Source of the DNA: Burkholderiales bacterium | GTDB lineage: Bacteria; Pseudomonadota; Gammaproteobacteria; Burkholderiales; Burkholderiaceae_C | Assembly (NCBI GenBank): GCA_021414305.1 | Contig: JAIOOS010000007.1 | Location: 62,001-126,000 of the forward strand | Length of the DNA: 64,000 bases | Direction: 5' to 3' | Shown here: positions 47,395-56,877 of the stretch, piece by piece | Layout of the letters: each line of letters begins with the position of its first letter | Position numbering within the stretch: position 1 is the stretch's first letter | The notes under the pieces: model-generated | The model's database searches: none | What the model saw: the letters and a program-made list of their open reading frames with translations, nothing else | Told to the model about the DNA's origin: nothing | Made by a program: the position numbers and the translations under genes

Positions 47395-48663
47395 TCAGGT
47401 GGTGCGCGGTGTCGCCGCCGGCGGCGACAGGCCGGCCTTGTTGAAATGCAGCCAGGCCAGGGTCAGCGCCGCCAGCTGCAGCAGGGCGCAGAAGTAGAAC
47501 GGCATGCCGATGCGCCAGTCGCCGCGCGGCAGGTGCGAGACGATGCCCAGGAGCGGCGCGCTCAGCACCGGCGCCAGCACCGCCATCAGGCTCTGCAGGC
47601 CGCTGATCGCGCCCATGGTGCGACCCTGCGTCGTCGCGTCGGCGGCGCCGGAAACGATGCTCTGGATCGACGCCGCCACCGTGTAGGCGAGGACGTTGGC
47701 GCCGATCACGACGAACAGCATCCAGCCTTCGCTGACGAGCCCGTAGCCGACATAAGCCAGCGTCGAAGAGATCAGCCCGGCGATGGCCAGGCGCTGCGGC
47801 GAGAAGCGCCTGAGCAGGCGGCCGAGCAGCACCCCCTGGACCAGCGCCGACATCACCCCCACCGCGAACAGCGACCAGCCGTTCTCGCGCGGTCCCCAGC
47901 CGAACTTGAAGGTCGCGTAGAGCACCCAGCTCGTGTAGAGGATGAACTGGGCCAGCGCCGCCAGGGCGACGACGGCGACCAGCATGCCGACCCCGCCGAG
48001 GCGGCCGAGCTCGGCGAACGAGGCCACCGGATTGAGGGCCAGCTTCCAGTTGACCGGCCGGCGCTTCTCGGGCGGAAGCGACTCGGGCAGGACGATCCAG
48101 CCGTAGAGCAGGTTGAGCAGCGCCAGCCCGCCGGCGGCGAAGAACGGCAGGTGCAGGTCGATCGCGCCGAGCAGGCCGCCGATCACCGGGCCGAGGATGA
48201 AGCCGAGGCCGAACATGGCGCCGAGCAGGCCGAAGCGCTTGGCCCGGTCGGCCGGCGCGGTGATGTCGGCGACGTAGGCGTTGGCGACCGAGGCGTTCGA
48301 CTGCATCGCGCCGCTGAACAGGCGCACCACGATCAGCATCCACAGCTCGGTGGCGAGCGCGGTGACGAAGAAGCTGAGCGAGAGCGCGCAGAAGCCGACC
48401 AGCAGCACCGGCCGGCGACCGTACTTGTCGGACAACGCGCCGAGCAGCGGCGAGGTGAAGAAGTTGGCGATGCTGAAGGCGAACGTCACCGCCCCGTACC
48501 ACCACGCCTGCTCGGTCTGCGAAGCGGTGAAGCCGCCGACGAGGGCGGGCAGCACCGGCACGATCAGGCCGATCGACACCATGTCGATCAGCACCGTGAT
48601 CATGATGAACGGCATCGCCGCCTCGCGCGAGCGCGTGGCGGCCAGCGGAACGGGCGTCCTCAT
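47395..48663 (-). CDS. MFS transporter, TetA/TCR-like drug:proton antiporter family
   Basis: A 422-residue, twelve-helix major facilitator. Motif A is [14 protein letters not shown] after helix 2, and [20 protein letters not shown] at helix 5 carries the motif-C signature (GxxxGPxxGG) typical of exporters. The pattern of TetA/DHA1 proteins fits; the natural substrate is unknown. It overlaps the guaB stop by four bases and ends 14 bases before guaA, so it sits inside the guaB-guaA operon, which hints at export of a nucleoside, base or analogue. Confidence 0.85.
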   Translation of the reverse strand: MRTPVPLAATRSREAAMPFIMITVLIDMVSIGLIVPVLPALVGGFTASQTEQAWWYGAVTFAFSIANFFTSPLLGALSDKYGRRPVLLVGFCALSLSFFVTALATELWMLIVVRLFSGAMQSNASVANAYVADITAPADRAKRFGLLGAMFGLGFILGPVIGGLLGAIDLHLPFFAAGGLALLNLLYGWIVLPESLPPEKRRPVNWKLALNPVASFAELGRLGGVGMLVAVVALAALAQFILYTSWVLYATFKFGWGPRENGWSLFAVGVMSALVQGVLLGRLLRRFSPQRLAIAGLISSTLAYVGYGLVSEGWMLFVVIGANVLAYTVAASIQSIVSGAADATTQGRTMGAISGLQSLMAVLAPVLSAPLLGIVSHLPRGDWRIGMPFYFCALLQLAALTLAWLHFNKAGLSPPAATPRTT

Positions 48664-50138
48664 TCGGCGCGGTAGTTCGGCGCTTCCTTCGTGATCTGCA
48701 CGTCGTGCACATGGCTCTCGCGCATGCCCGAGGACGTGATCTCGACGAACTCGGCCTTCTCGTGCATCTCGGCGATGCTGGCGCAGCCGCAGTAGTGCAT
48801 CGAGGCGCGCAGCCCCCCACCCATCTGGAAGATGATGCCGACGACCGAGCCCTTGTACGGCACCTGGCCCTCGATCCCTTCGGGCACCAGCTTGGCGCCG
48901 CCCACCGAGCCGGCCGCGCTGGCCTCGCCTTCCTGGAAGTAGCGGTCGGCCGAGCCCTGCTGCATCGCCCCGATCGAGCCCATGCCGCGGTAGCTCTTGT
49001 AGGTGCGGCCCTGGTAGAGGATCACCTCGCCCGGCGCCTCTTCGGTACCGGCAAAGGCGCCGCCCATCATCACGGTGTCGGCGCCGGCGGCGATCGCCTT
49101 GGCGAGGTCGCCGGAGAAGCGCACGCCGCCGTCGGCGATGAGCGGAACGCCGCTGCCGGCGATCGCCCTAGCGACCGCGTCGATCGCCATGATCTGCGGC
49201 ACGCCGACGCCGGTGACGATGCGCGTGGTGCAGATCGAGCCGGGGCCGATGCCGATCTTGACCGCGTCGGCGCCGGCCTCGACCAGCGCCTTGGCGGCCG
49301 CGCCGGTGGCGATGTTGCCGGCGATGACGTCGACGCCGGGGAAGTTGCGCTTGACCCAGCGCACCCGCTCGACCACGCCCTGGCTGTGGCCGTGCGCGGT
49401 GTCGACTACAAGCGCGTCGACACCAGCGGCCACGAGCAGCTCGGCGCGCTCCTCGGTGCCCTCGCCGACGCCGATCGCGGCGCCGACGCGGAGCTTGCCG
49501 ACCGCGTCGCGCGCGGCGTTGGGAAAGCTGGTCTGCTTGGTGATGTCCTTGACGGTCATCAGGCCGCGCAGCTCGAAGGCGTCGTTGACGACGATCACGC
49601 GCTCGAGCTTCTCCTTGTGCATCAGCGCCTTGCCCTCGGCGAGCGAGGCGCCTTCGCGCACCGTCACCAGGCGCTCGCGCGGCGTCATGATCTCCCGGAC
49701 CGGGGCGTCGAGCCGCGTTTCGAAACGCAGGTCACGATTGGTGACGATGCCGACGACGGTTCGGCCCTGAACCACCGGAAAGCCGGAGACGCCGCGCGCC
49801 CGGGAAAGCTCGATCACCTCGCGCACCGACATCTCGGGCGAGACGGTGAACGGATCGCGCAGCACGCCCGATTCGTATCGTTTCACCTTGGCGACCTCGG
49901 CCGCCTGCTGCTTGGGGCTCAGGTTCTTGTGGACGATGCCGATGCCGCCTTCCTGCGCCAGGGCGATCGCCAGGCGGGCTTCGGTGACGGTATCCATCGC
50001 TGCCGAGACCAGCGGCAGGTTCAGACGGATGTTTCGGGAGAGGGAGGTGGCGAGGTCGGTGTCGCGCGGAAGGACGCTCGAGAACGCAGGAACCAGCAGC
50101 ACGTCGTCGAAGGTCAGCGCTTTGCCCAGAAGGCGCAT
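48660..50138 (-). CDS. guaB: Inosine-5'-monophosphate dehydrogenase
   Basis: Oxidises IMP to XMP, the rate-limiting step of guanine nucleotide synthesis. The 492-residue protein has the catalytic barrel ([20 protein letters not shown]), two CBS domains (about residues 95-205: [40 protein letters not shown]), and the active-site loop [16 protein letters not shown] with the catalytic cysteine. Flap region [18 protein letters not shown] is intact. Promoter -10 TATAAT lies 27 bases before the ATG. Confidence 0.97.
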   Translation of the reverse strand: MRLLGKALTFDDVLLVPAFSSVLPRDTDLATSLSRNIRLNLPLVSAAMDTVTEARLAIALAQEGGIGIVHKNLSPKQQAAEVAKVKRYESGVLRDPFTVSPEMSVREVIELSRARGVSGFPVVQGRTVVGIVTNRDLRFETRLDAPVREIMTPRERLVTVREGASLAEGKALMHKEKLERVIVVNDAFELRGLMTVKDITKQTSFPNAARDAVGKLRVGAAIGVGEGTEERAELLVAAGVDALVVDTAHGHSQGVVERVRWVKRNFPGVDVIAGNIATGAAAKALVEAGADAVKIGIGPGSICTTRIVTGVGVPQIMAIDAVARAIAGSGVPLIADGGVRFSGDLAKAIAAGADTVMMGGAFAGTEEAPGEVILYQGRTYKSYRGMGSIGAMQQGSADRYFQEGEASAAGSVGGAKLVPEGIEGQVPYKGSVVGIIFQMGGGLRASMHYCGCASIAEMHEKAEFVEITSSGMRESHVHDVQITKEAPNYRAE

Positions 50139-50164
50139 CAGAAAGTCTCCAGACGCAAAAGCGA

Positions 50165-50198
50165 ATTATACGGATGCAGTCGCAAAGTACCGGTTTGC
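50165..50198 (-). promoter_or_regulatory. guaB promoter: TATAAT box with overlapping inverted repeat
   Basis: On the minus strand TATAAT (complement of 50165-50170) is a perfect -10 box 27 bases before the guaB ATG. Just upstream, GCAAA-N7-TTTGC (50182-50198) forms an inverted repeat covering the -35 region. No good -35 hexamer is visible, so a regulator binding the repeat may set activity. Confidence 0.5.
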
Positions 50199-50274
50199 CC
50201 GGGCGTCGGCAGAGCGGAAACGGGAGGCCGACCGGTACACTTCGCGGCAGATTCACTGACGTCCGCCCTGCCTC

Positions 50275-50805
50275 ATGGTTCGAAATTCCGTCTTCCGCAC
50301 GGTCATGACCGCAGCCGCTGCCGTTCTGCTGCTCGTTTCCCTGCCCGCCGAAGCCCAGTGGAAGTGGAAGGACAAGGGCGGGCGCATCCAGTACAGCGAC
50401 CTGCCGCCGCCGGCGGGCACGCCCGACCAGGACATCCTGTCGCGCCCGAGCGCGCCGCGCCGGGCCTCGATCACCGCCCCGGCCGCTTCGCAGGCGTCGG
50501 CGCCGGCGCTCGTGGCCGGCGCGTCGGCACCCTCGGCGCCGCGCGCCGTCGATCCCGAGTTCGAGGCCAAGCGCAAGAAGGCGGAGAGCGAAAACCTGGC
50601 CAAGAACAAGGCCGAGGAAGAGCGCATCGCCGCCGCCAAGGCCGACAACTGCGGCCGCGCCCGGGCGCAGCTGCGCACCTTCGAGAGCGGCATCCGGGTC
50701 ACGCGCACCAACGAGAAGGGCGAGCGCGAGTTCCTCGACGACAAGCAGCGCGCCGACGAGACGAAGCACGCCAAGGACGTGATCGCCGCCGACTGCTCGA
50801 AGTAG
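50275..50805 (+). CDS. Exported DUF4124 domain protein
   Basis: A 176-residue protein with signal peptide (MTAAAAVLLLVSLPAEAQ, cleavage after AEA) and the DUF4124 start WKWKDKGGRIQYSDLPPPAG, the conserved WxWxDxxGxxxYSDxPPP pattern. An Ala/Pro-rich spacer leads to a charged helical tail (FEAKRKKAESENLAKNKAEE). Function unknown; the gene next to guaB is characteristic of betaproteobacteria. A TACACT (50236-50241) may be its -10 box. Divergent from guaB, converges with rnfH by four bases. Confidence 0.85.
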   Translation: MVRNSVFRTVMTAAAAVLLLVSLPAEAQWKWKDKGGRIQYSDLPPPAGTPDQDILSRPSAPRRASITAPAASQASAPALVAGASAPSAPRAVDPEFEAKRKKAESENLAKNKAEEERIAAAKADNCGRARAQLRTFESGIRVTRTNEKGEREFLDDKQRADETKHAKDVIAADCSK

Positions 50806-50809
50806 CCCT

Positions 50810-51112
50810 CTACTTGCGGCGTCGGGCGCGCAGGCGCCGCGCCTCCTTCGGATCGAGCAGCAGCGGCCGGTAGATCTCAACCCGGTCGCCCTCGGCGAGG
50901 CGCGTGTCCAGCCTTGCCGCCCGCCCCCAGATGCCGACGGCCTGGGTCGAGATGTCGACCGTACCGCCCGCCTCGAGCGCGCCGCTGGCGCGAATCGCGT
51001 CGAGCACGCTCGCCCCGCCCGGCAGCTCGACGCCGATCTCGCAGGCCTCGCCTTCGCGCGCCGACCAGGCGACGGCGACGCGCAGCGCCGGGGCGCCGCT
51101 AGCGCGGTCCAT
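50810..51112 (-). CDS. rnfH: RnfH family ubiquitin-like protein
   Basis: A 100-residue beta-grasp protein of the RnfH/UPF0125 family, with VAVAWSAREGEACEIGVELP, SVLDAIRASGALE and GRAARLDTRLAEGDRVEIYR followed by PLLLDPKEARRLRA, the diagnostic end. It overlaps ratA by 14 bases, an arrangement conserved through betaproteobacteria and gammaproteobacteria. No membership of an rnf operon here; the role with RatA has been proposed as a toxin-antitoxin pair but is not settled. Confidence 0.9.
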   Translation of the reverse strand: MDRASGAPALRVAVAWSAREGEACEIGVELPGGASVLDAIRASGALEAGGTVDISTQAVGIWGRAARLDTRLAEGDRVEIYRPLLLDPKEARRLRARRRK

Positions 51113-51566
51113 AGACCTGCTCGGCGCGGCGGACGAAGGAATCGACGAAGGTGTTGGCGATGCGGTCGAACACCGGGCTGATCGCCGCCTCGAGCATGCC
51201 GTTGGCGAAGGCGTAGCGCAGATCGAACTCGATCTTGCAGGCGCTCGCCGAGCCGGGGTTGGCCACGGCGCCCGGCACCGGCAGGGGAATGAAGCGCCAC
51301 AGGCCGTCGAGCTCGGAGAACGGGCCGTCGACCAGGGCGATGTCGACCGACTCGTCCTTGACCTGGATGTTTCGCGTGGTGAAAGCGTGGCGGATGCCGG
51401 AAAAGGCGAGGTGCAGGCGCGCGGTCAGGCCCTGGTCGTCGCGGGCGAGGACCTCGGCGCGTTCGCACCAGGGAAGGAACTTCGGATAGTCCTCGACATC
51501 GACCACCAGATCGTAGATCTCCTGTGCCGAGTACCAGAGCAGCACCGACTTCTTGACGTGCTTCAT
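51099..51566 (-). CDS. ratA: Type II toxin-antitoxin RatA-like / COQ10-START protein
   Basis: A 155-residue START-domain protein: KKSVLLWYSAQEIYDLVVDV and EDYPKFLPWCERAEVL open the fold, and FDLRYAFANGMLEAAISPVF with ANTFVDSFVRRAEQVYG ends it. In E. coli the homologue RatA blocks 70S ribosome association; others act in ubiquinone binding like COQ10. Divergent from smpB over only 29 bases, the conserved ratA/smpB arrangement. Confidence 0.92.
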   Translation of the reverse strand: MKHVKKSVLLWYSAQEIYDLVVDVEDYPKFLPWCERAEVLARDDQGLTARLHLAFSGIRHAFTTRNIQVKDESVDIALVDGPFSELDGLWRFIPLPVPGAVANPGSASACKIEFDLRYAFANGMLEAAISPVFDRIANTFVDSFVRRAEQVYGPR

Positions 51567-51595
51567 AGAATCGACCCATTTTAGGAGTCGCCCTC

Positions 51596-52060
51596 TTGTC
51601 CATTGCCGAGAACCGCCGTGCCCGCTTCGATTACCACATCGAAGAGCGCCACGAGGCCGGCATGGTCCTCGAAGGCTGGGAGATCAAGGCGATCCGCGCC
51701 GGCCAGGTGCAGCTCACCGACGGCTACGTCGTCATCCGCGACGGCGAGCTCTACCTGATCGGCTGCCGCATCAACGCCCTGCGCAGCGCCTCGACCCACA
51801 TCACGCCCGAGGCCGACCGGACCAAGAAGCTGCTGATGCACAAGGAAGAGATCCGCCGCCTGATCGGCAAGGTCGAGCAGAAGGGCTTCACGCTCGTGCC
51901 GCTCGACCTCCACTTCAAGGGCGGGCGGGTCAAGGCCGAGATCGCGCTCGCCAAGGGCAAGGCCGAGCACGACAAGCGCAACACCGAGAAGAAGCGCGAC
52001 TGGGAGCGCGAGCACGGCCGGCTGATGCGGCACAAGGTCAGCTCGAAGACCAAGCACTGA
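51596..52060 (+). CDS. smpB: SsrA-binding protein SmpB
   Basis: Binds tmRNA and brings it to stalled ribosomes for trans-translation. The 154-residue product contains [39 protein letters not shown] and the basic C-terminal tail [20 protein letters not shown] that mimics an mRNA. TTG 51596 is the start, after TTTTAGGAG; no ATG fits. The ssrA gene is not in the window. Confidence 0.95.
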   Translation: MSIAENRRARFDYHIEERHEAGMVLEGWEIKAIRAGQVQLTDGYVVIRDGELYLIGCRINALRSASTHITPEADRTKKLLMHKEEIRRLIGKVEQKGFTLVPLDLHFKGGRVKAEIALAKGKAEHDKRNTEKKRDWEREHGRLMRHKVSSKTKH

Positions 52061-52074
52061 ACAGGAGCGCGATC

Positions 52075-53535
52075 TTGTCGACCCCGAGCGAAGCCCTGCC
52101 CACCGCGCCACCCGCCGCGCTGCGCGAGATCGACGACCTGCCGCATCCGGCGGGCCTGCCCTGGCTCGGCAACACCTTGCAGATCGACAAGCCGCACGTG
52201 CACCAGCAAGTGGAAGGCTGGGCCCGGCGCTACGGCGACTTCTTCACCATCTCGATCGGCGGCCACCGGCTGCTGGTGATCGCCGACCACAAGGCGATGG
52301 GCGCGGTGCTGCGCGACCGGCCCGAGGGCTTCCGGCGCACGCCGCGCTTCGCCAGCATCGCCCGCGAGATCGGCCTCGGCGCGGGCGTGTTCGGCGCCGA
52401 GGGCGAGGTCTGGAAGCGGCAGCGGCGCATGGTCATGGCCGGCTTCGATCCGCGCCACCTGCGCGCCTACTTCCCGTCGCTGGTGCGGGTCTGCGACAGG
52501 CTCGAGGGCCGCTGGAAGCGCGCCGCGGCCTCGGGCCAGACCATCGACCTGCAGGCCGACCTGATGCGCTTCACCGTCGACGCGATCTCGGGCCTGGCGT
52601 TCGGCGCCGAAGTCAACACGCTCGAGTCCGACGACGACATCATCCAGCGCCATCTCGACAAGATCTTCCCGGCGATGTTCCGCCGCCTGTTCGCGCCCTT
52701 CGCCACTTGGCGCTGGTACAGAACGCGCGCCGACCGCGAGCTCGACGCCAGCGTCGTCAAGGTCAACGCCGCGATCGACGGCTTCGTTGCCGCCGCCCGG
52801 CAGCGCCTCGAGGCCGACCCGGCGCGGCGCGCGGCGCCGGCGAACCTGCTCGAGGCGATGATCGTCGCCGCCGACGATCCGGGCTCGGGCATCACCGAAG
52901 GCGAAGTCTCGGGCAACGTCATGACGATGCTGCTCGCCGGCGAGGACACCACCGCCAACACCCTGGCGTGGGCGATCTGGCTGCTGTTCACGCATCCCGA
53001 AAGCCTGGCCAAGGCACGCGCCGAGATCGACGCGGTGGCCGGCGACCCTTCGACCTGGACGCACGAGCGCTTCGCCGAGATGCACTGGCTCGAAGCCTGC
53101 GCCAACGAGACGATGCGGCTGAAGCCGGTCGCGCCTTCTCTCACCCTGCAGTGCCTGCGCGATACCACCGTCGCCGACATCCGGGTGCCGGCCGGCACGC
53201 TGGTGTTCCTCGCCCTGCGCAGCGATTCGCTGCTCGAGGAGTACTTCGCGCGGGCGAAGCAGTTCGATCCGCAACGCTGGCTGCAACCCGACAATGGCCC
53301 GAACGCCAGCTCGGCAAACCGGGTCTCGATGCCGTTCGGCGCCGGGCCGCGCGTGTGCCCGGGCCGGCACCTGGCGATGCTCGAGATGAAGATGGCGCTC
53401 GCCACCCTGATCGGCCGCTTCGACATCGAGCGCGTCGGCACCGCCGCCGGCAGCGAGCCCGACGAGCGCATGTCGTTCGCGATGGGCCCGGCCGGCCTGT
53501 CGATGCGGCTCGTGCCGCGCCGTCGCCCGGTCTAG
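52075..53535 (+). CDS. Cytochrome P450
   Basis: A 486-residue P450 without membrane anchor. It shows the C-helix WKRQRR (113-118), the I-helix oxygen-binding AGEDTT (288-293), the ExxR in NETMRLK (E345, R348) and the haem loop FGAGPRVCPG with Cys428. The typical meander is present but the usual HRDP-like segment reads ALRSDSLLEEYF. TTG 52075 follows AGGAG by seven bases and smpB by 14. No ferredoxin or reductase gene is adjacent. Its substrate is unknown; long-chain fatty-acid or terpene oxidation are possible. Its stop interlocks with that of the convergent lyase gene (CTAG). Confidence 0.92.
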   Translation: MSTPSEALPTAPPAALREIDDLPHPAGLPWLGNTLQIDKPHVHQQVEGWARRYGDFFTISIGGHRLLVIADHKAMGAVLRDRPEGFRRTPRFASIAREIGLGAGVFGAEGEVWKRQRRMVMAGFDPRHLRAYFPSLVRVCDRLEGRWKRAAASGQTIDLQADLMRFTVDAISGLAFGAEVNTLESDDDIIQRHLDKIFPAMFRRLFAPFATWRWYRTRADRELDASVVKVNAAIDGFVAAARQRLEADPARRAAPANLLEAMIVAADDPGSGITEGEVSGNVMTMLLAGEDTTANTLAWAIWLLFTHPESLAKARAEIDAVAGDPSTWTHERFAEMHWLEACANETMRLKPVAPSLTLQCLRDTTVADIRVPAGTLVFLALRSDSLLEEYFARAKQFDPQRWLQPDNGPNASSANRVSMPFGAGPRVCPGRHLAMLEMKMALATLIGRFDIERVGTAAGSEPDERMSFAMGPAGLSMRLVPRRRPV

Positions 53536-54728
53536 CGCAGGGCCGCCAGCGCCTGCTCGCAGTCGGCGATCAGGTCCTCGACCTGCTCGAGGCCGATCGA
53601 GAAGCGCACCAGCAGTCCGGCCCAGGCCGGGCTCTTGCGAATCAGCCGCAGGTCGTAAGGGACCGCGAGGCTGACCGGGCCGGCCCATGAGTAGCCGATC
53701 TTGAAGAGCCTGAGCGCGTCGATGAAGGCGTCGACCCGGGCACTGTCGAAGCGTGGGTCGAAGACGATCGAGAACAGCCCGGCCGCCTGCGAGCAGATCG
53801 CCGCCCAGTGCTCGTGCCCGGGCGATCCGGCAAGCGCCGGATGCAGCACCGCGGTCACTTCCGGACGACGCGACCACCACGCCGCGAGCTCGCGCCCGGC
53901 CCGATCCTGCGCCGCATAGCGCAGCATGAGCGAAGGCAGCGCGCGCAGCACTGCCTCGACGTCGTTGACGCCGACGCCCCAGCCCATGCGCATGTGCGTC
54001 GCCTTGATGCGCTGGTGCAGCGCCATGTCGCGGGTCGTCACCGCGCCCATCAGCAAATCGGCCCCGCCCGAGGGGTACTTGGTCAGCGCCTGGATCACGA
54101 CGTCGGCGCCGAGCGGTTCGGCGTCGCTGCCGAGCGCGAAGGCGTCGAAGGCCAGGCCGGCGCCCCAGGTGTTGTCGAGCGCGACGACGAGGTCCTGGCG
54201 CTCGCGCGCGATCCGCAGCAGCGCCGGCAGGTCGGGGAACTCCATCGTCACCGAGCCCGGCGCCTCGAGCCAGACGAGGCGCGTCGACGGCGAGAGCGCG
54301 GCGCGCAGCGACCCGGGATCCATCGGGTCGTAGAAGCGATGGGCGATGCCCCAGCGCGCCAGCTCGTTCTTCGCCAGCTCCTTGGCAGGCCCGTAGGCGT
54401 TGTCCGGAATCAGGACTTCGTCGCCGCTCTCGAGCAACGCGGCGTTGACGAGCGTGATCGCCGCCAGCCCGCTCGGCGTGAGCAGCGTCTGCAGGCCGCC
54501 CTCGAGCGTGGCGATGCGCTCCTCGAGGATGAAGGTCGTGGGCGTGCCATGCAGCCCGTAGGTGTAGCCGGTCTTCTCCTTCCAGGTGCGGGCGCGCAGC
54601 GCCGCGGTGCTCGCGAAGAGAACCGTCGAGGCCTTGTGCACCGCCGGCTGCACCGAGCCGAAGCCGGCCGGGGGCTGGTACGGATGGGCGATCAGCGACG
54701 TGCTGCTCGGCGGCTTCTTCTTCGCCAT
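53532..54728 (-). CDS. metC: Cystathionine beta-lyase-like PLP enzyme
   Basis: A 398-residue Cys/Met-metabolism PLP-dependent enzyme. Schiff-base lysine K217 lies in IQALTKYPSGGADLLMG; cofactor-binding residues sit in TLLTPSGLAAITLVN and VALDNTWGAG. The overall pattern (GYTYGLHGTPTTFILEERIA) matches MetC/cystathionine beta-lyase more than the gamma-synthase branch. It lies seven bases after rimO on the same strand; the two are probably coupled by position rather than pathway. Confidence 0.9.
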   Translation of the reverse strand: MAKKKPPSSTSLIAHPYQPPAGFGSVQPAVHKASTVLFASTAALRARTWKEKTGYTYGLHGTPTTFILEERIATLEGGLQTLLTPSGLAAITLVNAALLESGDEVLIPDNAYGPAKELAKNELARWGIAHRFYDPMDPGSLRAALSPSTRLVWLEAPGSVTMEFPDLPALLRIARERQDLVVALDNTWGAGLAFDAFALGSDAEPLGADVVIQALTKYPSGGADLLMGAVTTRDMALHQRIKATHMRMGWGVGVNDVEAVLRALPSLMLRYAAQDRAGRELAAWWSRRPEVTAVLHPALAGSPGHEHWAAICSQAAGLFSIVFDPRFDSARVDAFIDALRLFKIGYSWAGPVSLAVPYDLRLIRKSPAWAGLLVRFSIGLEQVEDLIADCEQALAALR

Positions 54729-54735
54729 GCGGCCG

Positions 54736-56148
54736 CTAGATCGGGATGCCGACCAGGTCGTGGCCGTCGACGGCCACGATCTTCGCGCGCGTGAACTCGC
54801 CCGCCTTCAGCGTCTTCGACGCCTTCTCCGGCGGCAGCAGGCGAACCCGGCCGTCGATCTCGGGCGCGTCGGCGTAGCTGCGGCCGACGCCGCCCTTCCT
54901 GCCCAGGCCGGGCGCAGAATCGACCAGCACCTGCATGGTCGCGCCGACCCGGCGGGCGAGCTTCTCGATCGACACCGCCTCGGTCACCGCCATGACCCGC
55001 GCCCGCCGCTCCTCGCGCAGCTCGATCGGCAGCATGCCCGGGATCTGGTTGGCCGTGGCGCCATCGACCGCCGAGTAGGCGAAGCAGCCGGCGCGGTCGA
55101 TCTTCGCCTCGCGCAGGAAGGCGAGCAGGTCCTCGAACTCGGCCTCGGTCTCGCCGGGGAAGCCGGCGATGAAGGTGCTGCGCACCACCAGCTCGGGGCA
55201 GAGCTCGCGCCAGCGCGCCAGCCGCTCGAGGTTCTTCTCGCCGCTCGCCGGCCGCTTCATGCGGCGCAGCACGTCGGGGTGCGAATGCTGGAACGGCACG
55301 TCGAGGTAGGGAAGGATGCGGCCGGTGGCCATCAGCGGCAGCACCGCGTCGACGTGCGGATACGGGTACACGTAGTGCAGCCGCACCCAGGCGCCGTGCG
55401 GCTCGGCGATCTCGGCCAGGCGCTCGCACAGCTCGAGGAGCTGCGTCTTCACCGGCCGGCCGTTCCAGAAACCGGTGCGGTACCGCACGTCGACGCCGTA
55501 GGCGCTGGTGTCCTGGCTGATGACGAGCAGCTCCTTGACCCCCGATTCGAACAGCGCCGCCGCCTCGGCGAGCACGTCGCCCACCGGCCGCGACACCAGG
55601 TCGCCGCGCAGGCTGGGAATGATGCAGAACGTGCAGCGGTGGTTGCAGCCCTCGCTGATCTTCAGGTACGCGTAGTGCTTCGGCGTCAGCTTGATGCCGA
55701 TCGAAGGGCGTGCCGGCACCAGGTCGACGAACGGATCGTGCGGCTTGGGCACGTGCAGGTGCACCGCGTCCATGACCTCCTGGGTCGCGTGCGGGCCGGT
55801 CACGGCGAGCACGCTCGGATGCATCTGCCGCACCAGGTTGCCGCCGCCCTCGCCCGCCTTCGCGCCGAGACAGCCGGTCACCACGACCTTGCCGTTCTCG
55901 GCCAGCGCCTCGCCGATGGTCGCCAGGCTTTCCTTGACGGCGTCGTCGATGAAGCCGCAGGTGTTGACGATCACCAGGTCGGCGCCGGCGAAGGTCTTCG
56001 AGGTGGCGTAGCCCTCGGCCGAAAGGCGGGTCAGGATCAGCTCGGAATCGGTCAGCGCCTTGGGGCAGCCGAGCGAGACGAAGCCGATCTTCGGAATGCC
56101 GGTCGAGCGGGCGGCGTCGGGCGGTCGAACCAGCGTGTCCTCTGTCAT
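54736..56148 (-). CDS. rimO: Ribosomal protein S12 methylthiotransferase RimO
   Basis: Radical-SAM enzyme that thiomethylates Asp88 of ribosomal protein S12. The 470-residue product has the UPF0004 domain with three cysteines ([33 protein letters not shown]), the radical-SAM cluster as [17 protein letters not shown] and a C-terminal TRAM domain ending [12 protein letters not shown]. Start chosen as ATG 56146-56148; a TTG codon directly upstream (56149-56151) is an alternative. It is followed by the lyase gene and preceded by phaR 46 bases away. Confidence 0.95.
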   Translation of the reverse strand: MTEDTLVRPPDAARSTGIPKIGFVSLGCPKALTDSELILTRLSAEGYATSKTFAGADLVIVNTCGFIDDAVKESLATIGEALAENGKVVVTGCLGAKAGEGGGNLVRQMHPSVLAVTGPHATQEVMDAVHLHVPKPHDPFVDLVPARPSIGIKLTPKHYAYLKISEGCNHRCTFCIIPSLRGDLVSRPVGDVLAEAAALFESGVKELLVISQDTSAYGVDVRYRTGFWNGRPVKTQLLELCERLAEIAEPHGAWVRLHYVYPYPHVDAVLPLMATGRILPYLDVPFQHSHPDVLRRMKRPASGEKNLERLARWRELCPELVVRSTFIAGFPGETEAEFEDLLAFLREAKIDRAGCFAYSAVDGATANQIPGMLPIELREERRARVMAVTEAVSIEKLARRVGATMQVLVDSAPGLGRKGGVGRSYADAPEIDGRVRLLPPEKASKTLKAGEFTRAKIVAVDGHDLVGIPI

Positions 56149-56194
56149 CAACCGATTTTCGCCGATCGCCGGACGGACCGCCCGCGCAAGGCGA

Positions 56195-56782
56195 TCAGCG
56201 CTTGGGCGGGGTCTTGAGCGCCGGCAGCCCGGGGAACAGCGTCGCCGCCTGCTTGGCCATCTGCTCCTGCATCTGCACGAACACCTGGCGCGACTGCTCC
56301 ATGTAGTTGCCCATCAGGCCCTGGACCATCGGCGCCTGGCCGTTGAGGAACTGGTTCCACAGCTCCGGGCTCTGCGCCTTGGGATCGACCACGCCCTTCG
56401 ATTGCGCGGCCAGCCGCGACTGGATGTCGGTGAAGGTCTGCAGGTTGGTCTCGAGGTACGAGCCCATCATGCCCTGCATCGCGTGGCCGTAGAAACGGAT
56501 GATCTGCGACAGCATCGAGGCGGAGAAGATCGGCACGCCGCCGGTCTCTTCCTCGAGGATGATCTGCAGCAGGATGCTGCGCGTGAGGTCGTCGCCGGTC
56601 TTGGCGTCGCGCACCTCGAAATCGAGGCCCTGCAGCACCATCGCCTTCACCTCGGCGAGCGTGATGTAGCTCGACACCTCGGTGTCGTAGAGACGGCGGT
56701 TCGGGTATTTCTTGAGGACGCGCGTCCCGGCGCGGGGGGCGTCGGGCTGTTTCGGCGCGCCCGCGCGACGGGTCGTGGGCAT
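56195..56782 (-). CDS. phaR: Polyhydroxyalkanoate synthesis repressor PhaR
   Basis: DNA-binding repressor of phasin and PHA synthesis genes that is released by PHA granules. The 195-residue protein has the PHB_acc_N domain [20 protein letters not shown] followed by [12 protein letters not shown], then the two PHB_acc repeats ([32 protein letters not shown]). The C-terminal [18 protein letters not shown] is typical. It shows the organism can accumulate PHA; no phaC or phaB is in the window. Confidence 0.95.
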   Translation of the reverse strand: MPTTRRAGAPKQPDAPRAGTRVLKKYPNRRLYDTEVSSYITLAEVKAMVLQGLDFEVRDAKTGDDLTRSILLQIILEEETGGVPIFSASMLSQIIRFYGHAMQGMMGSYLETNLQTFTDIQSRLAAQSKGVVDPKAQSPELWNQFLNGQAPMVQGLMGNYMEQSRQVFVQMQEQMAKQAATLFPGLPALKTPPKR

Positions 56783-56877
56783 CAGGGAGGCATCCGGTAC
56801 GGAAAGGCGATTCTATGAAGCCCCTACCTGCGTCGTCGAAGGGTTTCCCCCGGCCGATCGCCTGCAGCGGGCCGGGG

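Noticed and set aside
50810..51566. Working RatA/RnfH toxin-antitoxin system
   Set aside because: The toxin claim rests on E. coli work for RatA only; many homologues act in quinone binding, and the pair is conserved housekeeping.
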